Source of the DNA: Burkholderia thailandensis E264
GTDB taxonomy: Bacteria > Pseudomonadota > Gammaproteobacteria > Burkholderiales > Burkholderiaceae
Assembly (NCBI RefSeq): GCF_000012365.1
Contig: NC_007651.1
Location: 372,001 to 436,000 of the forward strand
Reading direction: 5' to 3'
DNA: 64,000 nucleotides
The stretch's first letter is position 1, and every line of letters starts with the position of its first letter. Shown piece by piece: positions 30,698 to 40,147 of this stretch. The position numbers were made by a program, and so were the translations under genes. The notes beneath the pieces were generated by a model. It was not told the origin of the DNA. It saw nothing but the letters and a program-made list of their open reading frames with translations, and did no database searches.

Positions 30698-31561
30698 TCA
30701 GGCGTCGCGCGCCCCGTCACTATACCCAAGCTCGTACGACAGCTTCTGCGCGCAGGCGCGCAGCGCGGTGTCGACCTCGCCGCCCCAGCGGATGTCGAAC
30801 GCGCCTTCGTGACCGAGCGCGATGATCGCGAGCGCGAGATCGCCGAGCGCATCGAACACGGGCATGCCGAACGCGTTGATCGTCGGCAGCAGCATGCCCT
30901 CGACGCGCGCCGCGCGATGCGCGCGCACGTCGGCGAGCGCGGCCTCGACTTCCGCGTGCGTGCGTGGGCCGGTGTAGTGCGCCGCGCGCCGCGTGTCGGC
31001 GAGTTCGCGCTCGATCATCGCGGCCGTCTTGCTGCGCGGCAGGTACGCGGCGAACACGAGGCCCGTCGCCGAGCCGAGGAGCGGCATCACGTCACCGAGC
31101 TTGAGCGACGCCTTCGCCGGGTGGCTCGACTCCATCCAGTGGACGATCGTCGGCCCCTGGTTGCCCCATACCGCGATGCCGACCGTCTGATCGAGCTGAT
31201 CGCGCAGCGCGGTGAGCGCGATCCGCGCGAGCTTCACGCCGTCGACGCGCGCGAGGCGCGCGAGACCCATCTGCAGCGCGAAGCCGCCGAGCTCGTAGCG
31301 GCCCGACACCGGGTCCTGCGACACGAGCCCGAGCCGCTGGAAACTGACGAGATAGCGGTGCGCCTTCGCCGGACTCATCGCCGCGCGTTGCGCGAGGTCG
31401 CGCAGCATCATCGCGCGCGGCTCGCTCGTCAGCACGTCGAGCAACCGAAAGCCCACTTCGATCGACTGGATGCCGGAGCGGACCTTTTCCTCGCCGGTGT
31501 CGTGGTCGTCGGCGAGATCGTCGTCGGGGGGGGCGGAGGCGTTTGAGGCGAACTTGTTCAC
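30698..31561 (-). CDS. IclR family transcriptional regulator
   Basis: A 287-residue regulator. It has the IclR N-terminal winged helix (IQSIEVGFRLLDVLTSEPRA, LRDLAQRAAMSPAKAHRYLV, VSQDPVSGRYELGGFALQ) and the C-terminal effector domain (TVGIAVWGNQGPTIVHW, ATGLVFAAYLPRSK, GMPVFDALGDLALAIIALG). No in-frame ATG precedes the domain. I chose the GTG at 31561 (MNKFASNASAPPDDD); another GTG lies ten codons upstream, and no strong ribosome binding site distinguishes them. It is divergent from the FAA hydrolase gene, its probable target. Confidence 0.86.
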   Translation of the reverse strand: MNKFASNASAPPDDDLADDHDTGEEKVRSGIQSIEVGFRLLDVLTSEPRAMMLRDLAQRAAMSPAKAHRYLVSFQRLGLVSQDPVSGRYELGGFALQMGLARLARVDGVKLARIALTALRDQLDQTVGIAVWGNQGPTIVHWMESSHPAKASLKLGDVMPLLGSATGLVFAAYLPRSKTAAMIERELADTRRAAHYTGPRTHAEVEAALADVRAHRAARVEGMLLPTINAFGMPVFDALGDLALAIIALGHEGAFDIRWGGEVDTALRACAQKLSYELGYSDGARDA

Positions 31562-31634
31562 GGCGTTGCGGGAAGAATGGGAGTGGAACACCCGCGCGGC
31601 TCGCGGCGCGTGCCGCCGTGCGGATTCACCATCG

Positions 31635-31640
31635 TAAAAT
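31635..31640 (+). promoter_or_regulatory. Candidate -10 box of the FAA hydrolase gene
   Basis: TAAAAT 39 bases before the ATG at 31679, in the iclR/FAA divergent region. No good -35 match, which would fit an activated or weak promoter. Confidence 0.35.
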
Positions 31641-31678
31641 AGATTCCTTCCATCGTCACTACAACGGCTCACTTCCCT

Positions 31679-32671
31679 ATGAAACTCGCTTCGCTCAAGG
31701 ACGGCACGCGCGACGGCCAATTGATCGTCGTATCCCGCGACCTGCACACGGCGGCGATCGCCGACGCGATCGCGCCGACGCTGCAGCGCGTGCTCGACGA
31801 CTGGGCGTTCTACGCGCCGCAACTGCGCGACCTGTACGATGCGCTGAACCACGGCCGCGCGCGCAACGCGTTCGCGTTCGAGCCCGCCGACTGCATGGCG
31901 CCGCTGCCGCGCGCGTTCCAGTGGGCGGACGGCTCCGCGTACGTGAACCACGTCGAGCTCGTGCGCCGTGCGCGCGGCGCGGAAATGCCGCCCGAGTTCT
32001 GGACCGATCCGCTGATGTATCAGGGCGGCAGCGACGATTTCCTCGGGCCGCGCGACGACATCGTCTGCGCATCGGAAGAGTGGGGCATCGATTTCGAGGC
32101 GGAGGTCGCGGTGATCACGGCCGACGTGCCGATGGGCGCCGCGCCCGACGAAGCGCTGAAGGCGGTGCGGCTCGTCACGCTCGTGAACGACGTGTCGCTG
32201 CGCAACCTGATTCCCGCCGAGCTCGCGAAGGGCTTCGGCTTCTTCCAGAGCAAGCCGGCGAGCGCGTTCGCGCCGGTGGCCGTGACGCCCGACGAGCTCG
32301 GCGAGCACTGGCGCGACGGCCGCCTGCATCGCCCGATGCTCGTCCACTGGAACGGCAAGAAGGTCGGCCAGCCGGACGCGGGCGTCGACATGGTGTTTCA
32401 TTTCGGTCAACTGATCGCGCACGCGGCGAAGACGCGCAACCTGCGCGCGGGTTCGATCATCGGCTCGGGCACGGTGTCGAACAAGGATGCGAAGCGCGGC
32501 TACTGCTGCATCGCCGAGAAGCGCTGCCTCGAGACGATCGAGCACGGCGCGCCGCAGACCGAGTTTATGCGCTACGGCGACAGGGTGAAGATCGAAATGG
32601 TCGACGAGGCCGGGAAGTCGATCTTCGGCGCGATCGAGCAGGCGGTGGCGCCGGCGGACGCCGTCGCGTGA
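31679..32671 (+). CDS. Fumarylacetoacetate hydrolase family protein
   Basis: A 330-residue FAH-fold hydrolase. It has the N-terminal FAH-like domain (MKLASLKDGTRDGQLIVVSR), the family metal motif in EEWGIDFEAEVAVI, then LVNDVSLRNL, GFGFFQSKPASAFAPV, the HFGQLIAHAAKTRNL helix and GSIIGSGTVSNKD. These bind a divalent metal and cleave beta-diketo acids at the end of aromatic catabolism (fumarylpyruvate or fumarylacetoacetate). No homogentisate or gentisate dioxygenase gene is adjacent, so the exact pathway cannot be read. The divergent IclR-type gene fits control of aromatic degradation. Confidence 0.88.
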   Translation: MKLASLKDGTRDGQLIVVSRDLHTAAIADAIAPTLQRVLDDWAFYAPQLRDLYDALNHGRARNAFAFEPADCMAPLPRAFQWADGSAYVNHVELVRRARGAEMPPEFWTDPLMYQGGSDDFLGPRDDIVCASEEWGIDFEAEVAVITADVPMGAAPDEALKAVRLVTLVNDVSLRNLIPAELAKGFGFFQSKPASAFAPVAVTPDELGEHWRDGRLHRPMLVHWNGKKVGQPDAGVDMVFHFGQLIAHAAKTRNLRAGSIIGSGTVSNKDAKRGYCCIAEKRCLETIEHGAPQTEFMRYGDRVKIEMVDEAGKSIFGAIEQAVAPADAVA

Positions 32672-32879
32672 CGCGCACGTGCGGCGGCGTGCGGCGGCCG
32701 TGCAAGCGCAAGCGGGCATCGCCGCCGGGCCCGGGATGCCCGCCGGCATCGCCGCGCGCGCTCGCCGCCTTGCCCGGCGCGCGCCGGGTTTCGCCGGATG
32801 ACCGCGCCCCCCGCCTTCGCTACACTGAATTCGCAGGCTCGTCGGCCCACCCAACCCCCACTTCGAAGGAAGGTCCAGC

Positions 32880-33707
32880 ATGACCGATCTCGCTCTCTAT
32901 GCCGGCTATGAAGCACTGCGCATCCTGCGCCGGCCGCACGGCATCGTCGAAATCGTGATGAGCGGCGAAGGCGCGAACCGCAGCGGCCTCGCGGTCGCGA
33001 GCGAGGCGATGCATCGCGAGCTCGCCGACATCTGGCGCGACGTCGACCGCGATCCCGACGCGCGCGTCGCGGTGATCCGCGGCGAAGGCAAGGGCTTCTC
33101 GGCGGGCGGCGATCTCGCGCTCGTCGAGCGCATGGCCGACGATCACGCGGTGCGCGAGCGCGTCTGGCGCGAGGCGCGCGATCTCGTCTACAACGTGATC
33201 AATTGCAGCAAGCCGATCGTATCGGCGATGCACGGGCCCGCCGTCGGCGCGGGGCTCGTCGCGGGGCTGCTCGCCGACGTGTCGATCGCCGCGAAGAGCG
33301 CGCGGATCATCGACGGCCACACGCGTCTCGGCGTCGCCGCGGGCGATCACGCGGCGATCGTCTGGCCGCTGCTTTGCGGGATGGCGAAGGCGAAATACCA
33401 CTTGCTCCTCTGCGAGCCCGTGAGCGGCGAAGAAGCCGAGCGCATCGGGCTCGTGTCGCTCGCGGCCGACGATCACGATCTGCTGCCGAAGGCGTACGAA
33501 ATCGCCGAGCGCCTCGCGCAAGGCTCGGCAAGCGCGATCCGCTGGACCAAGTACGCGCTCAACAACTGGCTGCGGCTCGCGGGGCCGACGTTCGACGCGT
33601 CGCTCGCGCTCGAATTCATGGGATTTTCCGGGCCGGACGTGCGCGAGGGAATTCGCTCGCTGCGCGAGCGCCGCGCGCCGGACTTCACGGGCGACGCGCC
33701 GTCGTGA
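32880..33707 (+). CDS. Enoyl-CoA hydratase/isomerase family protein
   Basis: A 275-residue crotonase-fold protein. It has [21 protein letters not shown] (the first oxyanion-hole segment, about residues 62-82) and [20 protein letters not shown] (the second). The usual catalytic Glu positions show [20 protein letters not shown], i.e. Asp instead of Glu at the second acid (GDHA), which points to a non-hydratase activity or a variant substrate. The ATG at 32880 is preceded by GGAAGG. It follows the FAA gene by 208 bases on the same strand. Confidence 0.85.
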   Translation: MTDLALYAGYEALRILRRPHGIVEIVMSGEGANRSGLAVASEAMHRELADIWRDVDRDPDARVAVIRGEGKGFSAGGDLALVERMADDHAVRERVWREARDLVYNVINCSKPIVSAMHGPAVGAGLVAGLLADVSIAAKSARIIDGHTRLGVAAGDHAAIVWPLLCGMAKAKYHLLLCEPVSGEEAERIGLVSLAADDHDLLPKAYEIAERLAQGSASAIRWTKYALNNWLRLAGPTFDASLALEFMGFSGPDVREGIRSLRERRAPDFTGDAPS

Positions 33708-33720
33708 GCGCCGCGCGCGC

Positions 33721-33726
33721 TATGAT
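33721..33726 (+). promoter_or_regulatory. Candidate -10 box of phaM
   Basis: TATGAT about 70 bases before the ATG at 33796, right after the preceding gene. The -35 is weak. Confidence 0.3.
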
Positions 33727-33795
33727 CGATCATGGACGCCGCCGCCGTGCGGCGTTTTCCCGCGACCCGCTTCACTCGCTTCGAAGGACTCGACG

Positions 33796-34635
33796 ATGAC
33801 CGACACCAACGGCTCCAATCCGTTTTCCGGCTTCGGCGGTTTTCAGCCCGCCGGCTTCCTCGACAAGATGTGGGACATGATGCGCCTCACGCCGTTCGGC
33901 GCGATGAGCGCGTTGCCCGGCGCGTCGCAAGGGCTGCCGCCGTCGCTGTCGGCGATGTCGGACCTGATGGCGCCGCTCGCGAGCGTCGAGGAGCTCGACA
34001 AGCGGATCACCGATCTGCGCGCGGTCGAACAGTGGCTCAAGCTCAACCTCGGCATGCTGCAGTCCGCGATCCAGGCGCTCGAGGTGCAGCGCGCGACGCT
34101 CGCGACGCTGCGCGCGTTCGGCGCGCTCGCGCAGACGTCGATGGCCGCGGCCGAAGCCGCGCTGTCGCCCGACGACTCGGCGCATCGCGAATCCGCGCCG
34201 GCGTCGGCCTCGTCGACGAAGCGCGAGGCGGATGCCGGCGAGCCGGCCGGCGCGCGCGCCGAAGCCGAAACGGGCGCGACGGCCGACGCCGGCGGCGAGA
34301 CGCCGCCGCCGGGCGCGGACGCCTTCGATCCGGCGGGCTGGTGGAACCTGCTGCAATCGCAATTCAACCAGCTCGCGCGTTTCGCGATGACGCAGCCGGG
34401 CATGGCGGCGGCGGGCGACGCGCCCGCGGCGGGCGCGGCCGCCGCGCCGAAACCCTCCGCCGCGAAGAAGCCGGCAGCGCGTCGCGCCGCTGCGCCGCGC
34501 ACGAGCGGCTCGGCCGCCGACCGCGCGCCGGGCGCGTCGAGCGCGTCGAATGCTTCGAGTGCTTCGAGTGCTTCAAGCGCGGCCGGCGCAGCGAAACCTG
34601 CCGCCGCGAAGAAGCCGGCCAGGAGCCGCCCGTGA
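33796..34635 (+). CDS. phaM: PhaM-type polyhydroxyalkanoate granule regulatory protein
   Basis: A 279-residue protein. It has the PhaM N-terminal pattern GFLDKMWDMMRLTPFGAMSAL (about 20-40), a hydrophobic helical stretch with DKRITDLRAVEQWLKLNLGM and IQALEVQRATLATLRAFG (about 70-115), and a long low-complexity tail rich in Ala/Lys/Pro ending AAKPAAAKKPARSRP. In Ralstonia eutropha, PhaM activates the PHB synthase and ties granules to the nucleoid through such a basic tail; the same job is inferred here. The tail contains repeats of SAASNASSASSASS type (codon GCTTCGAGT-like, 34543-34580). It is followed 36 bases later by a patatin gene. Confidence 0.85.
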   Translation: MTDTNGSNPFSGFGGFQPAGFLDKMWDMMRLTPFGAMSALPGASQGLPPSLSAMSDLMAPLASVEELDKRITDLRAVEQWLKLNLGMLQSAIQALEVQRATLATLRAFGALAQTSMAAAEAALSPDDSAHRESAPASASSTKREADAGEPAGARAEAETGATADAGGETPPPGADAFDPAGWWNLLQSQFNQLARFAMTQPGMAAAGDAPAAGAAAAPKPSAAKKPAARRAAAPRTSGSAADRAPGASSASNASSASSASSAAGAAKPAAAKKPARSRP

Positions 34636-34671
34636 CGCGCGCGGCGCCGACGAGGACACGCTGAGGCAGAC

Positions 34672-35904
34672 ATGCGGCTCGCGCTCGTGCTGATGGGAGG
34701 CGGCGCGCGCGCCGCGTATCAGGTCGGCGTGCTGAAGGGGCTCGCCGAGATCGCGCACGATGTCGATCCGAAGCGGCGCACGTCGCCGTTCACGGTGATC
34801 TGCGGCTCGTCGGCGGGCGCGATCAACGCGACGTCGCTCGCGAGCCACGCCGACGACTTCGAGCACGGGGTGCGGCGTCTGCTCGAATTCTGGGAGCATC
34901 TGCGCGCCGAGCGCGTCTACCGGACCGACTGGCTCGGCATCGCCGCCGCGGGCGCGCGCTGGCTCGCCGCGATGAGCATCGGCTGGGCCGCGCGCCGCTC
35001 GCCGCGCGGGCTGCTCGACAACGCGCCGCTCGCGCACCTGCTGCGGCGCGAGCTCGACTTTCGCCGGATCGAATTGATGCTCGAGGCACGCAAGCTGCAC
35101 GCGCTGTCGGTGACGGCGCTCAGCTATTCGAGCGGCCGCCATCTGACGTTCTATCAGGCGAGCGAGCCGATCCAGGCATGGCGACGCGCGGAGCGCACGG
35201 CGCGGATGGTCGACCTGTCGGCCGAGCATCTGCTCGCGTCGTCGGCGATCCCGTTCGTGTTTCCCGCGGTGCCGCTCGTGCTCGACGGCCAGATCGAGTA
35301 TTTCGGCGACGGCTCGATCCGGCAGATCGCGCCGCTGTCACCCGCGATCCATTTCGGCAGCGACCGGATCGTCGTCGTCGGTGCGGCAGACCCGCGGCCC
35401 GAGGTGCCCGCCGCGAACGGCAACGGGCGCGGCTACCCGTCGCTCGCGCAGATCGGCCAGCAGGTGCTCGCGAGCGTGTTCCTCGATTCGATCGGCGCGG
35501 ACATCGAGCGGATCGACCACGTGAACCGGATGATCGAGCACCTGCCCGCGTACGTCGAGCCGGCGAGCGGCTGGCGGCACGTCGACGTGCTCGCGATCGC
35601 GCCGTCCGAGCGGATCGAGCTCATCGCATCGAAGCATCTGAAGCGGCTGCCGCTCACGGTGCGCGGGCTGCTCGGCGCGGTCGGCGGCAACAAGCCGGCG
35701 GGCGCGTCGTTCGCGAGCTATCTGCTGTTCGAGGCCGAGTTCGCGCGCGAACTCGTCGAGCTCGGCTACCGCGACGCGCAAGGGCAGCGCGAGCGGCTCG
35801 CGCAGTGGATCGCGTCCGCCGAGCGCCACGGCGCGCAGGCCGAGCGCGGCCCCGGCGCGAACGTCGGCGCGGGCGCGAACGCCGCGCGACGCACGACGAC
35901 GTGA
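34672..35904 (+). CDS. Patatin-like phospholipase
   Basis: A 410-residue patatin-domain lipid acyl hydrolase. It has the glycine-rich oxyanion motif LMGGGARAAYQVGVLKGL at residues about 7-24, the nucleophile CGSSAGAINATS (GxSxG, serine near 47), and the catalytic Asp in YFGDGSIRQ. It has a shared DUF3336-free architecture with a C-terminal helical region (about 270-400) of unknown role. Enzymes like this cleave phospholipids or neutral lipids. Its place just after phaM hints at a role around storage granules, but no direct evidence supports that. Confidence 0.88.
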   Translation: MRLALVLMGGGARAAYQVGVLKGLAEIAHDVDPKRRTSPFTVICGSSAGAINATSLASHADDFEHGVRRLLEFWEHLRAERVYRTDWLGIAAAGARWLAAMSIGWAARRSPRGLLDNAPLAHLLRRELDFRRIELMLEARKLHALSVTALSYSSGRHLTFYQASEPIQAWRRAERTARMVDLSAEHLLASSAIPFVFPAVPLVLDGQIEYFGDGSIRQIAPLSPAIHFGSDRIVVVGAADPRPEVPAANGNGRGYPSLAQIGQQVLASVFLDSIGADIERIDHVNRMIEHLPAYVEPASGWRHVDVLAIAPSERIELIASKHLKRLPLTVRGLLGAVGGNKPAGASFASYLLFEAEFARELVELGYRDAQGQRERLAQWIASAERHGAQAERGPGANVGAGANAARRTTT

Positions 35905-36359
35905 CGGCGCGCGGCGAAGTCGGCGCATCCATTCCTCGCCCCCGCTGCTTCGGTTGCGTTTTCGCCACGCTGACAGAATGCTTTCGCTGCGACGCTTTGC
36001 CGCATGGTGGCGGCGCCGGCGGCCGCGGCCGTCCAGGAACGGTCACAGTCGCGTGCTATCATGGCCGCCGCCGAATACATCACATCGGGCCGCACGCGCG
36101 CGTGCGGAGCCCGGCAACGAGGCCGGCGGTGCGCCGGCGCCTTTCAGGCACGCGCGACGCGGCTTCCGAGCGCCGGGAGCGCTGAGTGCGGCCTGCCCCA
36201 CGGTGGAAGCGCGGTCGCCCGGCGTCCGGCGCGAAACCTGCGTCCGGGCCCGGATTAGCGCGTAAAATTATCGACTTGGCTGCGAAAACGCCCTCACTGG
36301 GCTGATTTTCCGCAACAGTCTCGTTTAGTTGTCGCATTGCGCAGAACAGGGGTGGGACC
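35905..36359. other. Long leader region before the ferritin-like gene
   Basis: These 455 bases contain no convincing gene. Candidate -10 boxes are TATCAT at about 36057-36062 and TAAAAT at about 36261-36266, but neither has a good -35. If the first is used, the transcript would have a leader of about 290 bases with several GC-rich dyads. I compared it by eye with cobalamin, glycine, TPP and fluoride riboswitch cores and saw no match. Confidence 0.45.
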
Positions 36360-37235
36360 ATGAACACCATGCTTTATCCGGAACTTTACAAGTCGCTCGA
36401 AGCCGTCCGCTGGGACATGGAAAAGGACATCCCTTGGGACACGTTCGACGCGTCGCTCCTGACCGACGAGCAGGCGAAGACGATCAAGATGAACGCGATC
36501 ACCGAGTGGTCGGCGCTGCCCGCGACGGAGATGTTTCTGCGCGACAATCATCACGACAGCGATTTCTCCGCGTTCATGAGCGTGTGGTTCTTCGAGGAGC
36601 AAAAGCACTCGCTCGTGCTGATGGAGTACCTGCGCCGTTTCAAGCCGGAGCTGATGCCGACCGAAGAGGAGCTGCACGCGGTGCGCTTCGAGTTCGACCC
36701 GGCGCCGCCGCTCGAGACGCTGATGCTGCACTTCTGCGGCGAGATCCGCCTGAACCACTGGTACCGCCGGGCGGCCGAGTGGCATACCGAGCCCGTCATC
36801 AAGCACATCTACGAGACGATTTCGCGCGACGAGGCGCGTCATGGCGGCGCGTATCTGCGCTACATGAAGAAGGCGCTCAACAACTGCGGCGACGTCGCGC
36901 GCGCGGCGTTCTCGAAGATCGGCGTGCTGATGGCGTCGGCGCGCCGCACCGAGAAGCCGCTGCATCCGACGAACCTGCACGTGAACCAGGCGCTGTTCCC
37001 GCGCGACACCGTGCAGTCGCGCCTGCCCGATCCGGAATGGCTCGAGCGCTGGCTCGACGAGCAGATCCGCTTCGACGGCGAGTGGGAAAAGAAGGTCGTC
37101 GAACGGATTCTGCACAACCTGTCGGTGCTGTTCGAGCGCACGTTCGCGACCGCGCAGGAACTGAACCGCTACCGCAAGGAAGTGACCGCGCGCCTGCAGT
37201 CGGAGAGCGGCCCGGCCGCCACGCAGCCCGCGTAA
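36360..37235 (+). CDS. Ferritin-like di-iron protein
   Basis: A 291-residue helical-bundle protein of the ferritin-like superfamily. Probable metal ligands are in FFEEQKHSLVLMEYL (ExxH, about residue 82), FCGEIRLNHWYRRAAEWHTEP, and RDEARHGGAYLRYM (ExxH, about 158). The pattern of two ExxH pairs with extra Glu fits a di-iron centre as in acyl-ACP desaturases and rubrerythrin relatives. The N-terminus is MNTMLYPELYKSLEAVRWDM. The reaction is not known to me. It sits alone and ends at a strong terminator. Confidence 0.85.
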   Translation: MNTMLYPELYKSLEAVRWDMEKDIPWDTFDASLLTDEQAKTIKMNAITEWSALPATEMFLRDNHHDSDFSAFMSVWFFEEQKHSLVLMEYLRRFKPELMPTEEELHAVRFEFDPAPPLETLMLHFCGEIRLNHWYRRAAEWHTEPVIKHIYETISRDEARHGGAYLRYMKKALNNCGDVARAAFSKIGVLMASARRTEKPLHPTNLHVNQALFPRDTVQSRLPDPEWLERWLDEQIRFDGEWEKKVVERILHNLSVLFERTFATAQELNRYRKEVTARLQSESGPAATQPA

Positions 37236-37255
37236 CGCGCGGCGCCGCACCGAGA

Positions 37256-37289
37256 CAAGCCCGCTCGCAGGTCCGGCGGGCTTTTCTTT
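37256..37289 (+). terminator. Rho-independent terminator after the ferritin-like gene
   Basis: AGCCCGC (37258-37264) pairs with GCGGGCT (37276-37282), 11-base loop, followed by TTTTCTTTT. Clear. Confidence 0.88.
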
Positions 37290-37364
37290 TGCCGCGGCCG
37301 GCGCGCGCGAGCCGCGACGCCCGACATCGTTTTCCCGTTCATCCGTCCAACGAGTTTCCGCCCC

Positions 37365-37850
37365 ATGCCCGCTTCGTTCGAACGCAAGCTGATCACCCGC
37401 GACGCGCTTGTCGCATTGCGCGCGTCGCTGCCCGCGCCTGTCGTCTTCACGAACGGCGTATTCGACATCCTGCATCGCGGCCACGTCACCTATCTCGCCG
37501 ACGCGAAGGCGCTCGGCGCGTGCCTCATCGTCGGCGTGAACAGCGACGCGTCGGTGCGCATGCTCGGCAAGGGCGACGATCGGCCGATCAACGCGCAGGA
37601 GGACCGGATGGCGTTGCTCGCCGCGCTCGAATGCGTCGACTGGGTCGTCGGCTTCGACGAGAAGACGCCGGTGTCGCTGATCGAAGCGGTGCATCCCGAC
37701 ATCCTCGTGAAGGGCGGCGACTACGACATGGACGCGCTGCCCGAAACCGCGCTCGTGCGCGGCTGGGGCGGGCGCTCGCTAGCGATTCCGTTCGAGCATG
37801 ATCGCTCGACGACCAAGCTGCTGAAGAAGGTGCGTTCGCAGTCGAGCTGA
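37365..37850 (+). CDS. rfaE2: ADP-heptose synthase cytidylyltransferase-type protein (RfaE2/HldC)
   Basis: A 161-residue nucleotidyltransferase. It has the signature VVFTNGVFDILHRGHVTYL with the HxGH motif, VGVNSDASVRML, the ISTTK-equivalent DRSTTKLLKKV near the end, and ILVKGGDYDM. It attaches ADP to D-glycero-beta-D-manno-heptose-1-phosphate, making the precursor of the LPS inner core. This is the two-gene form of HldE; the kinase domain is encoded elsewhere. It is about the family length (160 residues). Confidence 0.93.
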   Translation: MPASFERKLITRDALVALRASLPAPVVFTNGVFDILHRGHVTYLADAKALGACLIVGVNSDASVRMLGKGDDRPINAQEDRMALLAALECVDWVVGFDEKTPVSLIEAVHPDILVKGGDYDMDALPETALVRGWGGRSLAIPFEHDRSTTKLLKKVRSQSS

Positions 37851-37901
37851 GCGAGTGCGCGCGGCCGCGCTCGCGCGCGACGGTGGCTGCCGCGCGCGGC
37901 G

Positions 37902-38303
<402 letters not shown>

Positions 38304-38408
38304 CGTCAATACTCCCAGGAATCGTTTCGTTCACGTCAATCCGTCGCGCATCGTCGCGATGCGTTGCTTCGGGCGCCGCGCGCGGGCCGCATGCGCGCGC
38401 GGCGCGCG

Positions 38409-39188
38409 TCACGCCGAATGCGCGATCAGCGCGAGGCCCGTCAACACGAGCGTGTCGTGCCGCGTGTGCGGGACGGTCAGCGCGCGCACGATCGCATCGG
38501 CCGCGCCGCCCGACAGCACGAGCCGCACGGGCGCCTTCCACGCTTTCTCGAGATCGCGCCACGCGCGCTCGATGAGCCCCGCCTGCGCCTGCAGGCAGCC
38601 GGCGGACAGCGCATGCGGCGTGTCGATCGCGAACGGCGCGTGCGCGTCGTTCGCGGCGAGCTCGTCGAGCAGGCTCGTCGCCGCGTCGATCGACACCGTC
38701 GGCAGCTGCGCGGTGTGCATGCCGAGCGAGCGCATCATCAGCGCCCAGCCGGGCGCGATCAGCCCGCCCGTGAAGCGGCCGTCCGCGCGCAGCGCTTCGA
38801 GTGTCGTTGCCGTGCCGAACGTCGCGATCAGCAGATGTTCGCCCGGAAACGCGGCGTGCGCGCCGATGAGCCCCGCCCAGCGGTCGCTGCCGAGGCGCGC
38901 GGGTTCCGCGTAGCCGTTGGTCACGCCGCACTGCGCGGCGCACGCGCGCACGACGGTGCGCGGCAGCGCGGGCCAGTGCGCGTCGATCAGCGCGTCGATG
39001 CGCGCGGCGGCCGCGTCGCCGGCGACATTCGAGATCCACGCGCCGCGCGGCGCGGGCAGCGTCGACCAGTCCGGCGTGTCGTCCGCGTGCTCGAACGCGC
39101 CGCTCGTGACGAAATGGCGCCCGGTGTCCGCGAGCGCCCACTTGATGCGGCTGTTGCCCGCGTCGATCAGCAAGCACACACCGCTCAT
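38409..39188 (-). CDS. coaX: Type III pantothenate kinase CoaX
   Basis: A 259-residue kinase for the first step of coenzyme A synthesis. It starts with the phosphate loop [14 protein letters not shown], has [15 protein letters not shown] (the GxDR catalytic Asp), and [14 protein letters not shown] followed by [15 protein letters not shown]. The second motif, usually VDxGTATT, reads ATFGTATT here, so the Asp two residues before GT is missing. Other residues are conserved. Its ATG overlaps the birA stop (ATGA), showing translational coupling of the biotin ligase and CoA kinase genes, common in betaproteobacteria. Confidence 0.92.
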   Translation of the reverse strand: MSGVCLLIDAGNSRIKWALADTGRHFVTSGAFEHADDTPDWSTLPAPRGAWISNVAGDAAAARIDALIDAHWPALPRTVVRACAAQCGVTNGYAEPARLGSDRWAGLIGAHAAFPGEHLLIATFGTATTLEALRADGRFTGGLIAPGWALMMRSLGMHTAQLPTVSIDAATSLLDELAANDAHAPFAIDTPHALSAGCLQAQAGLIERAWRDLEKAWKAPVRLVLSGGAADAIVRALTVPHTRHDTLVLTGLALIAHSA

Positions 39189-40147
39189 CGGGGGGCTCCC
39201 GGCGCGCGCAGCGACACGTCGCCCGCCGCGATCGCCTGCCTGCCGGCGGGCGTGTCGAGCAGCAACTGGCCGGTTTCGTCGATGCCGACGGCGACGCCGC
39301 GCGCGAGCTCAGCGCCGCGTTCGAGCAGCACGACCTCGCGGCCCGCGTAAGCATGCAGCGCGTTCCAGCGCGCGGCGAACGGCGCGAGGCCTTCGGCCGC
39401 GAAGGCGGGCAGCGCGGCGGCGAGCGCGTTCAGCGCGGCGGCGAGCGTATCGGTGAGCGTCGCGCCGGCTCGCACCGCGGCGAGCGCGACGGGCGGCAGG
39501 CCGCCCGCGAGCGTCGCGTCGCGCGCGCGCAGCGCGTCGACTTCGGCGGCGGCGGTGTCGGCCGCGCGCACGTTGACGCCGAAGCCGATCACGACCGCGG
39601 TCGCGTCGCTCATGTTCCAAACGGTTTCGATCAGCACGCCGGCGAGTTTGCCGACGATCGCGGCTTCGCCGTCGCGCGCCGTCGCGACGAGCAGGTCGTT
39701 CGGCCATTTGAGGGCGATGCGGGGGGCAGCGCCGCCGACGCCTGCGCGCGGCGCGTCGCCCGGTGCGGCGGGCAGCGCGGCGAACGCATCGGCAAGCGCC
39801 GCGCCGACGGCGAGGCTCAGCCCCGCGAGCGCGCCGACGGGGTGCGGCAGCACGCACGCGACCGAGCAAAGCAGCGCGTCGCCCGGCTTCGCGAACCACG
39901 GGCGGCCTTGCCGGCCGCGTCCGGCCGTCTGTTCGTACGCGATGCGCGCGATCGGCGCGGCGAGCGCGTCGCGGCGGCGGGGCAGCGTCTTCAGGCGCGC
40001 GCCGAGGTCGGCGTTGGTCGAACCGGTCGTGTCGACGATCTCGATCGACCATTCGCGCGCCGCGGGGGCGAGTTGCGCATCGACGCGGGCGCGATCGATG
40101 AGCGGCCCGTCGTTCGCGGGCGTTGGAGGGCGGGTGGCGACATTCAT
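39185..40147 (-). CDS. birA: Biotin-protein ligase, monofunctional (BirA without DNA-binding domain)
   Basis: A 320-residue enzyme that attaches biotin to carboxylases. It has STNADLG (about residue 44), the biotinoyl-AMP loop [15 protein letters not shown], and [10 protein letters not shown]. The N-terminal helix-turn-helix of E. coli BirA (about 60 residues) is absent: the catalytic domain starts within the first 40 residues. It therefore cannot act as the bio repressor by the E. coli mechanism, which leaves control of the bio operon open. The C-terminal SH3-like domain is present ([17 protein letters not shown]). It is the first gene of birA-coaX. Confidence 0.93.
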   Translation of the reverse strand: MNVATRPPTPANDGPLIDRARVDAQLAPAAREWSIEIVDTTGSTNADLGARLKTLPRRRDALAAPIARIAYEQTAGRGRQGRPWFAKPGDALLCSVACVLPHPVGALAGLSLAVGAALADAFAALPAAPGDAPRAGVGGAAPRIALKWPNDLLVATARDGEAAIVGKLAGVLIETVWNMSDATAVVIGFGVNVRAADTAAAEVDALRARDATLAGGLPPVALAAVRAGATLTDTLAAALNALAAALPAFAAEGLAPFAARWNALHAYAGREVVLLERGAELARGVAVGIDETGQLLLDTPAGRQAIAAGDVSLRAPGAPR

